Shown one piece after another: positions 49,830 through 60,711 of a stretch of 64,000 nucleotides of DNA; the first letter of the stretch is position 1; the number at the start of each line of letters is the position of its first letter. This DNA comes from Diplolepis rosae (Eukaryota > Arthropoda > Insecta > Hymenoptera > Diplolepididae), in NCBI GenBank assembly GCA_030998225.1, contig JAPYXD010000735.1, positions 372,001 through 436,000 of the forward strand. Reading direction: 5' to 3'. A model generated the notes under the pieces. It did no database searches. It was not told where the DNA came from and worked only from the letters and a program-made list of their open reading frames with translations. The translations under genes were made by a program, and so were the position numbers.

Positions 49830-51455
49830 CTCCATTCAAAATTCATAATATTAAAAAATCCTGAAAGTCCTGAAATACATAAATACACATACTTTCTGGA
49901 AACACTCAAAATATGCCGACGAAACCTTTATGTCTCCGGTTACAATTTATGGTCTTCTCATTGTCCTAACAGTCCAGCCACCTCCAGCACATCCTTTTCT
50001 TTCTCCAAAAAAAAAAAAAAAAAAAAAAATCCCTAAAGGGGAAAAAAATCTTACCCTCCACTCTCATCCCAATATGCATGCCTAAAAACCAAAACATAAC
50101 TCAGTTTACGAGTCAAAAAGTCGTAATTTTAATCAAGGTTAGTCCTCCTTTTTTACTCTATATATAGCCTGTGATAGGATTTAAAAATTTGGATAGAATT
50201 GTGCACAAATTTAATAATAAAAAATACCATACCTACACATTTGAAAGTACTACACATTAAACACTAAGACATTACTATTAGATTTCGATAAAATTACTCC
50301 TAGAATTTTTTTCGCGGCTCTCTACGTCTTTTCATACCTTTATTTATGTAAACAAATTTTTTTTCTTTCTATGTACAATCGCATCTAAATTTCTTTACAC
50401 AACTTATAATTTTTTACAATATTTTATTCTTACATCTACTTGTCAAACCAAAAAATCGGCAAATTACTTCCAAAAAACTGGATTTTACACAGTGCTATTC
50501 TCATTGCTTTACACATAAGAAATATTTACATAGGTAATTTTAGATCTAGACTCAAACCAAAGAAAACTTTATGTGCAATATTATATGAAAATTTATGGCC
50601 TTTTTGTGTAGATTCCGAATAAGCAGCCTCATTGTCTATACCCACGATTGGGAAAAAGCCTTTTTTATAACTCTACGGACTCTTTATGTTCTAAGTCATT
50701 GCAAAAAAACTATCAATTTTTCAGTTCTTCTTGCTAAAAAAGTATCACAGCGGACAAATTTCTAAGGAAAATATGCCAAAGAAAAAAATGTTAAATTAAA
50801 TAAAATTTACAGATTGCACTTCATACCAAAAGAAATAATATTTAAAGAATTTGAAAATATTTTATATGTGTGGTATATATAATGTTATGTGCATGTCATA
50901 TGTATGTATGTATGTGTGTATGTACGTATGCATATTATATAGTATATGTACATTGTATATTGCACATATATATGTGTATATATTGCATGCGTGATGTATA
51001 TGTATATATGTGTATGTATGTGTGTGTCTGTGTGTGTGTGGTTGTGTATGTATGTATATTAAAAACTACACCACAAAAATTTCAATCTACAATTCCATGC
51101 ACGAATGTCAATTAAAAATATTTTTTATATTTAGACACTTAATTCCAACCTTCCAAAAAATGCTTTCTGGTATCTAGTTTGTTAGGTTATGTGAATGAAA
51201 TATTTACCTCAAAGTAATATCAAAATTTATTTACCTACATGTAAAAACATAATTATAATTACTTGTTAAATTTTTACAAAAAATTTTGTATGCAAAATAT
51301 CCTATGTTAGCAAAACCCTTTTTCTGTATTTTTAGATTTGAATAAATCACTGATGAGGGCTCCGATCAGAGCCGAAACGTCTGATTATGTAAAACTCTGA
51401 GTTTTTATCAACCTTGGACCCTAAAGCCAATTACCAACATCAACATATATCTTCA
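49059..51455 (+). mobile_element. Third PLE family, right arm of the palindrome
   Basis: Plus-strand copy of the element: ORF fragment, 3' region and terminal repeat with an intact hammerhead-like core at 51348-51382. It contains a 23-A run at about 50007-50029 where the left arm has a short T-run, and a private segment (51060-51340) upstream of the hammerhead. It ends at ttcaattggtttttaca, joined to the (GACA)n repeat. Confidence 0.88.
51348..51382 (+). ncRNA. Hammerhead-like ribozyme motif, intact core
   Basis: CACTGATGAG, stem GGCTC/GAGCC, then GAAACGTC. The invariant CTGATGA and GAAA strands are both intact. As in the motif at 37141 there is one unpaired G before stem II. It lies in the terminal region of the third PLE family. 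The left-arm copy (46639-46660) keeps only stem II and GAAACGTC. Confidence 0.6.
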
Positions 51456-51461
51456 ATTGGT

Positions 51462-52560
51462 TTTTACATTCTCATCATGGATGAGAAGGTATTGGTTTTA
51501 TGTGAAAAATGACATTCGAAATTTTCATCAAATCTTTATGTTTTGAGAGCCCCTGAGTCAGAAAAAAGGGTTTTTACGAAAGTGTCTGTCTGTCTGTCTG
51601 TCTGTAGGCCGTGTGCGGCATAACTCTCGACAGAATTATCAGATTGAATTGAGCTTTGGTACACTTTATCGGAGCCGAAAAAGTAAGGACATGTTCGTTA
51701 ACCAGCCACATCCAATCATAATTGAGGGATTGAGCACTACTTTTGTGTTTTTGAAAATAATTTTTTAAAAAAATAAAAAATTTCAATACTGGTTTTTGAT
51801 AGTGCTCAGAAATCTCTACAAATTATTTTGATAACATTTTTTGATTAAATCAAAATTAGAAATGTTACAGCATATTCAAATTCGTAAAAAGTCAATATCA
51901 AAATTCTATTTTCAAGTTAAATTATACGAGATACGAAAAAACGTTATAATACAATATTATTATAATATTATTATTAAAATTCAATTTTTTAACAATAATA
52001 TGTGAAATACGAAAAAAACGTAAGAATACAAAGTTGTTTGTTTCAAAAAGATCTACAAATTTTGATCGACACAGTTTCTGATAAAAGATATATTTTTCGT
52101 TTCAATTCCAAAAAATACGATTAAAATTCAAAAATTCCATTTTTTAGACAAAATATGCGAGATACAAAAAAAACTTTTAGATGAAAAATTGTTTGGCTAA
52201 ATAAGGTCTACACATTCTTATCGAGAAATTTCTCGACAGGATGTATATTTTAATTTTTTGATTTTTAATATTGAAAAAATTCGATTTTTTTCACCAAAAT
52301 ATGTGAGATACGAAATAAGCGTTGTTCTGCAAAATCGTTTTCTTAAAAAAAGTCTACGATTGTTTTTTCTTTTTGAGATATTTGGAAGAAAATAAATTTA
52401 TCAATAATCATGTAATTTATTAAAAACTTACAAAAATGCATACAGAAAAATCGAGCGCGAAGCGCGAGTGTCATGATGAGAATGTGTTCCTTAAGGCCGA
52501 TAGAGCCTTAAGTAAATTGAATTTCCTGTTTCACTTAAATTCAAAAAGAAATTAAGTGAC
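51462..52560 (-). mobile_element. Interspersed repeat with (GACA)n, copy 2
   Basis: Inverted copy of 42993-43963. It starts with the palindromic cattctcatcatggatgaga, has (GTCT)n at 51583-51606, and ends cctgtttcacttaaattc. It is slightly longer than copy 1, with extra AT-rich sequence around 51930-52260. It inserted at, or recombined with, the end of the third PLE family. Confidence 0.8.
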
Positions 52561-52639
52561 TTTGAGAAAATGTGTAATTCACATCATCTGTAATATTATT
52601 ATAAAATTGGTTTGAGCTTCAGTATCAAATTATAAGAAA

Positions 52640-52810
52640 TAAACTTAAACGTATGCGAAGTGCACAAGACCGAGCGCGACGTTCGAAAATTCCGGAGCGC
52701 GAAGCGCGACGATCAAATCGCGCGCCCTAGGCGCGCTCAAACTTGCGAGCGAAGCGAGCTGCGCGCGATGAGAATGTGCCCGCGAAGCGGGCAGATTTTT
52801 TATAGTTATA
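52640..52810. repeat. GC-rich cluster of short palindromes
   Basis: A sharp GC island in AT-rich surroundings, made of gcgcgaagcgcg-like palindromes, gcgcgccctaggcgcgc, cgagcgaagcgagct and the hairpin gcccgcgaagcgggc followed by a T-run. The same gcgcgaagcgcgag word occurs inside copy 2 at about 52455, so it probably belongs to that repeat family. The hairpin plus T-run looks like a terminator, or a Helitron-like end without the CTRR signature. Confidence 0.6.
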
Positions 52811-53473
52811 CTACGAGTAATAATATATATATATTTAAAAATTTTTAATGCACGCTTTCATACTTCACCCTACACTTCTGAATTTTACTCAACTTTGATT
52901 CATTTTCGAACATTTAATATATCACAAATAAATATAGTGATACTAAATAACTTCTAACTTGTCCTTATGTCCCAAATTTGATCGGAAGTTGAGTAAAATT
53001 ACTTTAACTATTTTTCTCCGTGTATGTAAAGGCCTTTTGCATGAGCATGCGCAGCAAAGAATATCTAAACTTTTTATTAAAATAAGGAACTACCTAGGGC
53101 CTGACTAAAATCCAAAAATAGTGCCCGACTAGAAGGAACTAGTTTTTCTAGAAACCAAACATAGTGAACCTTATCAACGCCTCGCCGGGGCCCGCCTAGA
53201 ACTTCTTAGTCTATTTCTTCTAGCGAGGGCCTAACCGCAGCCCTACCTTAAATGAGGACAAATCGGGCGATTTCTGCACGGGCGATTTCAAAAAGTCTGG
53301 CCGAGAAAAGTGACGTTGCGATTGTTTGGTCGAAGTTAGAAGACTTAGATGTCGAACAGACTTGTGGCGAGCTTTAACTGTGACGTATTCTTTTCTCATT
53401 CATTTCATCAAATAATTTGGGGTATCAGCGAATTTGTTCAAGAGTGTAATGCCAAAACTATAGCTTTTTATTA
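52811..53473. other. Unassigned sequence upstream of the C2H2 transposon-type gene
   Basis: No ORF recognised. The middle part (53020-53400) is less AT-rich than its surroundings and may be the original 5' flank of the gene that begins at 54259, now pushed away by the mariner-like insertion. Confidence 0.4.
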
Positions 53474-54230
53474 AAGGGTTTCCCAATAAGGGTGATATGT
53501 TTTAAAATTGAAAAAAAACACTGAATATTCATTCGGAATTGATCGAAATCTTTTTTATTATATTGGATATTCTATGCCATTTATGATTTAAACAATATAT
53601 CGGCCAAATGTCCCCCGAGACTTGGGCCAAAAATGCGCCTCATCAGAAAAGATGATTTTTTTATGAAAATTGGGATCATTTTCAATTGATTCCAGAGCCC
53701 AATCCGCGAACTCCCGACGCAAACGATGGTCATTAGGCTTCAGTTCTTGGGCCAGAATGATCTTATAGGGATGCAGGCCAAGATCCAATCGCAAAATACG
53801 CCAGGTAGTCATCCTGGACAGGCCCAATTCCTGAGATCGGCGTGGCACGGACAATTCACGGTTTTCCTCGATACTGGCCTGTACGGCGGCTATATTCTGT
53901 GTAGAACGTGCGGTACGCATACGATTTTTAGGCTTAGTATCCAATAGAGTAAATTCACTCTCCAACTTATCGATTATTCGACGAATTGAGAGCGCGGATG
54001 GAGCAGAATGACGACCATATTTTGCACGATATGCTCTTTGAACACCGACAAAACTTCTCGAATTTTGATAAAATAATTGGACAATTTCCAAACGTTGTGG
54101 AAGCGTGAAACTACTCATGATTAAATGGCAAACCTTACTGATGACAACTGACAGCAGACGTCAAAAATTTCAGTTCAAATGAGCCCGATAGGGACATTCA
54201 AAATCATATCACCCCTATTGGGAAACCCTT
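53474..54230 (-). mobile_element. Mariner-like element with TIRs and TA target duplication, internally deleted
   Basis: 757 bp with inverted ends aagggtttcccaataaggg (left) and aagggtttcccaatagggg (right, reverse complement), continuing gtgatatg on both sides. TA flanks at 53472-53473 and 54231-54232. It carries the N-terminal half of a transposase on the minus strand. It is inserted just 5' of the C2H2-type gene. Confidence 0.9.
53588..54118 (-). pseudogene. Mariner-like transposase, N-terminal half
   Basis: 176 codons: FTLPQRLEIVQLFYQNSRSF and YGRHSAPSALSIRRIIDKLE (paired-type helix-turn-helix region), LSVPRRSQELGLSRMTTWRI (second HTH), then IIFSDEAHF with the first catalytic Asp of the DDE/D triad. 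The next residues (WPKSRGTFGRYIV) are out of register with the family and the frame stops, so the two remaining catalytic residues are missing through an internal deletion. The DNA-binding part is intact, and such a protein could in principle bind the TIRs. Confidence 0.85.
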
Positions 54231-54258
54231 TATAAAACTTTTTATAGTTTGTTAAACA

Positions 54259-55540
54259 ATGATTTGCGACATTTGTCAAGTGCAAGTTCCGCGAGTGACT
54301 TTGGAATTACACAAAAGACTTGTTCATAAAGTCGTCCGCTCAGAAATTTACAAATGTCATGTAGATCAATGCAAAAGAGAGTTTTACCTTTAAAAAAGTT
54401 TTCAGGAGCATTTACGGCGTTGTCATAAGTTTGTTGTTTTTGGAGTAACCAATAATTCCTTTATTGCTATCCAAAGACACGACAAAGAATTTCGAGAAAC
54501 TTGCATAAAAGAAAATAGTGTTGATGTACCTTCATTTGAATCTGATTTCAATCCAGTTGGAAAATTAAGAAATGTTACGAACATTGAAAACCTGTACGAT
54601 TTGAATGGGCATCATAATGTCGAAGAACACTTTGAAGCCGGCACTGATAAAGACACAACTTTTCTGTCTAACATTAAACCAGTTTTAAATGGTTCAAATT
54701 TGAATTTCTAAACTAATCGTAACAATGATGTTATCCACAGGAAAAAAGTAATAGATTCGGAAAATTCTTCGCGCAGAAAGGTTTTTGAATTAACTGCGAA
54801 ATTTCAGTCTGATCATAAATTACCTCGTTCTCTGGCCCAAAATTTTATTAAGACTTTCCACGAATTTTTCGATAATGATTATTTGAACGATCTTAAAGTT
54901 GATATCGGGAAAATGAATGATTCAAAAAAATTCGACATAGTTGAGAGACTTGAAACGTTCCAACATATTTTCTCCGAATTACGAACGGAGTAGAGACATT
55001 TAATTGCCTTCGAAAATAATAATCTTTTGGTAAACCCAGTTCCAGTGTACTTTGGTCTATTGGAAGAAGAAAAAAATGGAGAGTTAATAACGAAATCGGT
55101 TTACGGAGAATTTATTCCAATGGATGAAGTTTTCAAAAAGTTTTTAGAGTGTGATGATAATTATGATCGTATAACGGAGCATCATTCAAAGTTACTTAAA
55201 AATAAGACTGAACTTTACTCTACGAAGACGCTTTCGAGACAGGAAATCCGCTTGGGCCAAATGCTGGTTTACACAAATTAAATGGAGTTTATGTTTCGGG
55301 TGCTTTTTCATTATCAGAAATGTAATCCAAGTTGTGTAATATTTTTTTGTTCCAGGTTTATAACGTTCAAGACTTACATTTTTTCAGTAGGAAAATTTTT
55401 TTTTCCAAAGTTATTTCCAATCTCAAAAGCTTAGAAACTGATGAGATAAATATCAATGTTAAAGGTAAAGGCATTATCAAAGTGTTTTTCAAACTTGCAA
55501 CCGTAGTTGGAGACAATTTATTATTCATTTTTGGCCCTTG
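54259..55540 (+). pseudogene. C2H2 zinc-finger transposon-type gene, 5' half
   Basis: ATG 54259. Two C2H2 fingers come first (CDICQVQVPRVTLELHKRLVH, then CHVDQCKREF...HLRRCH). Next are VPVYFGLLEEEKNGELITKS and, after a frameshift near 55240, TGNPLGPNAGLHKLNGVYVS, then DLHFFSRKIFFSKVISNLKS and ATVVGDNL. The NPLG-G-HKL-Y and GDNL motifs identify a large family of uncharacterised, often multicopy animal proteins that look transposon-derived; I do not know an accepted name. In-frame stops at 54391, 54709 and 54991 and the frameshift make it a pseudogene. A piggyBac-like palindrome interrupts it after GDNL. Confidence 0.75.
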
Positions 55541-57452
55541 TTGACAAAGCAAAAAAGGGAATATATCATGACCAAACCTTATATAAATAATGTTTTTGGG
55601 TCTCCTCTTTCGATTTATGAAGTCAAAATTACATTACCATGCACTGGAAAACCAATATGGCAGATTTTATTTAAAAAAGTACCGAAAATTTGAAACTTCT
55701 TTTTTTATTCATTTTTTCTTTAAATGGATAAAGCATTTTGATCTATTTCAGACTATGGACAAAGGTGGACAAAATAGTTGTAGTTTATGAAAAATATTTT
55801 TTGGTCCAGCTCCCTATGTTTTATCTTTTCCAAAATTGCGGAAAACTATGGAAATTTGGAAAAATACGCGTTTTTTCATGACATTTCTAAGATAATTGGA
55901 TAATACACAGAATTTTATTGATCAAACTGTCAAAGTTTGATTGATTAATTATTTACAGACCTCTTATAGTATATGTAATGACCTGATTAATGGCGGATTC
56001 AATATGGTGCTTGCAGAACTTGGGACATACCAAGTTTTTCCAAGATTGTCGTTGATAAAAATTCCTGAACCTTTATTAAATTCAATTTTCCAATGTTTCT
56101 TGGCATATTATATGAAAATCTGGTGACAGTGTTAGAAAATTCAAAATGGTGGATCCAATATGGCGGTCCGAATATTGAAGATTTAATAATATGCTAATGG
56201 AAAAAATATTTTCGTATTTTATGTAAAATTTTTGATCAAAATTGTCTCTTGAGATTTTTTGATTGAGATCGCTAATTTAGCGGAAAAAATTCGTAAATTT
56301 CTGAATTTATATTTCACGATCTGCATATTCTCCAACGCTTGATGTATGTGGCTAAATGAAGTTGGATGATGGATTTAGTAAATGAGAAGATTGAATTAGT
56401 ATGATCTATTTTAGAGTGAATGAGTGGATCGAATCAATATTTTTCTGTCACATCAGTCATACCAGTAGTGGAATTTTGAAGCGTGAAACTTTTGTATGAG
56501 ATTGAATTCGTTAAGTAGATCAAATAATCACTTTTGACCATTACGTTATGAAAACTAAGCCAAGTAGAAGTCGAATAACTTCATTTAGCTACATACATTA
56601 AGCGTTGGAGAATATGCAGATCGTGAAATATAAATTCAGAACTTTACGAATTTTTTCCGCTGAATTAGCGATCTCAATCAAAAAATCTCAGAAGACAATT
56701 TTGATCAAGAATTTTACATAAAATACGAAAATATTTTTTCCATTAGCATATTATTAAATCTTCAATATTCGGACCGCCATATTGGATCGACCATTTTGAA
56801 TTTTCTAACACTGTCACCAGATTTTCATATAATATGCCAAGAAACATTGGAAAATTGAATTTAATAAAGGTTCAAGAACTTTCATCAACAGTAATCTTGG
56901 AAAAACTCGGTATTTCCCAAGTTCTCCAAGCACCATATTGAATCTGCCATTAATCAGGTCATCACATATACTAGAAGAGGTCTGTACATAATTAATCAAT
57001 CAAACTTTGACAGTTTGATCAATAAAATACTGTGTATTATCCAATTATCTTAGAAATGTCATGAAAAAACGCGTATTTTTCCAAATTTCCATAGTTTTCC
57101 GCAATTTTGGAAAAGATAAAACATAGGGAGCTGGACCAAAAAATATTTTTCATGAACTACAACTATTTTTTCCACCTTTTTCCATAGTCTGAAATGGATA
57201 AATATGCTTTATCCACTTGAAAAAAAAAAGAATAAAAGAAGAAATTTCAAATTTTCGGTACTTTTTTTAATAAAATCTGCCATATTGGTTTTCCAGTGCA
57301 CCGTAATGTAATTTTGACTTCATAAATCGAAAGAGGAGACCCAAAATCATTATGTATACAAGGTTTGGTCATGATAGATTCTCTTTTTCGCTTTGGCAGC
57401 AATGACCAAAAATGAGTTAAAAAGTCTGTGATTTTGGGCGTTAATGGGTTAA
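55533..57452. mobile_element. Palindromic piggyBac-like insertion
   Basis: The arms at about 55533-56366 and 56570-57432 are inverted repeats around a 203-bp loop. The right end, read inward on the minus strand, is TTAACCCATTAACGCCC, the typical TTAA target plus CCC start of piggyBac-like termini, at 57452. The left end lacks about the first 27 bp of this terminus. No transposase is present: the whole unit is foldback DNA. Confidence 0.75.
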
Positions 57453-58513
57453 TTCCATTCACTTTTGTCGCATGTGTAAAGCTAGCTCATCGGAGACAAA
57501 AGCAATGTTAGAAGAGGATAGTGAGATTCTTCGGGATGAAGAAAATTATAACGAAGATTCGACTGTTTCTTCATCGTCAGAAACTTGAATAAAAGAAAAC
57601 TGCATTTTTAATGAATTAAAAGATTTTCATGTAACCAAAAACATCAGTGTTGACGTCATGCATAATTATTTAGAGGGAATATGTTCAACTGTAATGCTTT
57701 TAGTCATTAATATGTGTTTAAAGAAATATTTTACCTTAAAAACCTTGAATTGGAAAATTAAATTCTTTTCTTTTGATAATCACAGTAACAGGCCTCCAAA
57801 TGTATCGGAAACAGATTTGAAAAAAAATACTTTGAAAATGACTGCTTCGTAAATGAAAACATTCGTGCTTTTCTTTGGAGCTATGGTTGGCGATTTGATA
57901 AATGAGAAAAATGATGAAAACTGGAAGCTTTATAAATTACTGCGCACTATTTTATGTGCTATTTTGCGATTCACTATTACGAAAGACACTCCTCATGTTT
58001 TGAAAGCACTTATTACTTAATACAACGAGTTATTTTTACGATTGTTCGATAAACATCTGAAACCTAAAGACCACTTTGCATGTCACTATTCCTACGTTAT
58101 GTCTTTATTAGGTCCTCTTCGCAACATTTGGGCTATGAGATTCGAAGGAAAACATCGCTCGTTTAAACAATTTTCATTTCGAAAACTCCAAGCTTCAGAC
58201 CATCAAACAGGTTAATGTTGAAAATCACGTGTTGCAATGTTGTTCGATAATATTTCTAGGCCTCACTGATAATCTTCCAATTTTTGGTAGGATAGAAACA
58301 CTGTATAAAAACGAAAGCTTCAATGGAACGAAATTAGAGCACTTTGTGATAAAAGCTAGGATGATTCACTCTGTGTTCGACGATCACATCCAAGCTTATG
58401 AGATAAGAAATAGTGAGGAACATAAGTTTGTTTTCTTGCATTCTCTTTGTTCGAATAAATCTTACGTTACATCTATAATTAATAATAAGTCTTACGTGAT
58501 TTGTTCCTATTAA
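57451..58513 (+). pseudogene. C2H2 zinc-finger transposon-type gene, 3' half
   Basis: Continues the family after the insertion: SIHFCRMCKASSSETKAML, FNELKDFHVTKNISVDVMHN, YLEGICSTVM, LKPKDHFACHYSYVMSLLGP, LRNIWAMRFEGKHRSFKQF. After a frameshift near 58213 comes the C-terminus IFGRIETLY...HIQAYEI ending at 58513. The H-EG, HY-GPL-W-RFE-KH-FK signature is diagnostic of this family. In-frame stops at 57586, 57850 and 58018. The frames before and after the insertion do not join exactly, so there is at least one further indel. Confidence 0.75.
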
Positions 58514-59441
58514 AAATATGATTTAAGATGTATAGTATCATTTTTATAAAAAAGCTTCAGGATATTGTAAATAAAAAAATTACTTCAAACTTCTGACTTG
58601 TTTCAAACACTTTTTCCTATTTCAATTACATTTCGCATTTACCATTATTTTATAACTTATTTCCCTTAACAAAATCGAAGTATTTGTATCAAAATTCTTT
58701 TTTGTTATAAAAATGAAAATTTTTTTTTTTGGATATAATCAGCCTTTTCATCTAAAAAAGGTACATGTTATGGTTATGCTAACAACAAAGACATAGTGGC
58801 GCCAATTACAAGGACTTAGTTAACGCCACAACGAACTACATCCTTTTAATTGGGATGATGATCGATTCTTAGTTATTCGAACTAAAATATTTTCTCAGTG
58901 TATTTATGATAATTTATGAAAAATTAGCTTGTCATTGATTTAATTTAATGTATCAAGTATTACTTTTGCAATTTACATTGCATAAATTGACAATTTAAAA
59001 TTCTTCTTTGTATTCCTTAAAACATAGTATTGGATATACTCATTGAATAATGTTACAAATCATCGAAATGTCATTATATCCGGGCTGTACCAAACTTCAT
59101 TATGAAAATTAAGGGTCCAATTTTCTCCGTGTGCAATAATTTATTTTTTGCCTGTATAAAATTATCTCTTGCATAAAGGATTTTTTACAATAAGATAAAA
59201 AATATTAAAAGTGACAAAGTGACAATTATTGTTTCAGTCATATTTTGCATAAATTAAAAACAATTTTGAATGATTTTACATTTTTTTCATGAAATCTATG
59301 AAATTGTTGATTCTATTAATAAATTTGGTTGAAACAACCAAGAATGCAGTTGAATATCCAAAACATTGGATAACTGTGTATCAATGTATCTATTTATTGT
59401 TTTTATTAAATTATCCAAAACGTTTTTCGATAATAATAATA
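58514..59441. other. AT-rich sequence without recognisable genes
   Basis: Nothing identified beyond AT-rich DNA; there are aataaa-like words shortly after the C2H2-type gene. Confidence 0.5.
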
Positions 59442-60469
59442 GGGTAAGTGTGGGTATTACTGTGGATGCCCCAGTTACTGCGGTTTCAAATAAAACTAAT
59501 GATATATAATGTTTTAAAGATATATAACGATACAGAACAATTTAAAACAATTAATTTCTAATCCAAGCATAATAAGTATCAACGAATTATCAATAGTTAC
59601 GATATTTGTAGCTAATTGATTGCAATTTGAAACTCTCATGTTCCCGATTCCCATAGTTTTAATGCTTAGATTTGTTGACATGCCATGAACACGTTCTGAA
59701 AAACTTGTTATAATTCCGTTTCTGAAAATAAAATATTTATTGTGATATTATTTATTGCAAAGTAAATATCTTATTTTTCTAAATATTTATGCAAAATAAC
59801 AAAAAATACGTTTTTTAATCATTTTTTTACCAAAACAGTATTTGGTACATGATTTTTATAGGTGTATGAATTACTGCGATCTGTCAGGCAGCACTGCATA
59901 ACCTTTCAATTTATTACAAATGCTTCGTTATGCTTACTTTTTATAATTGAGATTAAACAAAATGTTGAAAACTCCAAAATTGTTGCTAAAGATGCAAGAG
60001 GAACTCAAGTGATATAATTTTAAGTTAAATTAAATAAAATTAATAAAATTATTAATCTTAATTTGTTACGAATGGTTCGTCGTGTTTACTTTTTATAATT
60101 GAGATTAAATAAAATGTTCAACACTCCTAAATTAATTGTAAGTTCACTCAAAATAATATCGCAGTATTACGCGCGCAAACATTTAGGTTTCCGCAGTAGT
60201 TGGAGCGCAGTAATTGGGGATTCCGCAGTAATTGGTGCGCAGTAATTCATGCAAACCCGCAGTAATACCTACATGGAACATTTTTTTTATATTCGCATTT
60301 TTTAAGTAAATCTGGTTTCTTTTCAGGGTTTAAGGACTGCATGCTACTTACTTAATACCAAATACTGCTTTAAAAATTAATTCGCGACGACTTTTTCATC
60401 TGAAAATCTTTTTTTTTAACTTTAAAAGCCGTCTTGATTTTCGACCCGCAGTAATTGGCACATTTACCC
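59442..60469. mobile_element. TA-flanked inverted-repeat element (1028 bp)
   Basis: The left end gggtaagtgtgggtattact and right end (reverse complement) gggtaaatgtgccaattact are inverted repeats, flanked by TA at 59440-59441 and 60470-60471. Subterminal GCAGTAATT/ATTACTGC words recur near 60150-60270. No ORF; a non-autonomous element. It contains an imperfect tandem repeat of about 140 bp (59919-60138). Confidence 0.8.
59919..60138 (+). repeat. Imperfect tandem duplication of about 140 bp
   Basis: cttactttttataattgaga followed by ttaaacaaaatgttgaaaac (first copy) and ttaaataaaatgttcaacac (second copy), preceded by similar ttcgttatg/ttcgtcgtg words. Confidence 0.75.
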
Positions 60470-60572
60470 TAGTTATACTTTTTCCATAAAGTTTGAAATG
60501 TAATGGTAAAAAGTTTGGCCTTAGTTTGACCTTTATTCATATTATTTTCAATTGAGAATACAGCATTTGGCA

Positions 60573-60592
60573 ATGGGCCATGCTCGGCCCAT
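60573..60592. other. Short perfect hairpin
   Basis: atgggcc-atgctc-ggcccat, a 7-bp stem with a 6-nt loop, in an otherwise AT-rich region. No function is proposed. Confidence 0.6.
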
Positions 60593-60711
60593 TATAGGAC
60601 AGTTTCTTGGAACCAATCTGAATCTTGCCAACTGCCTGTTGAAATATTGAACTTGATCATTTCAAAATGTAACAATTTTTCATTTGTCTTGATTTTTATT
60701 AGGTTTATTTC

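Noticed and set aside
55941..56999. 61-codon frames at 55941-56126 and 56814-56999
   Set aside because: Mirror frames in the two arms of the piggyBac-like palindrome without domain similarity.
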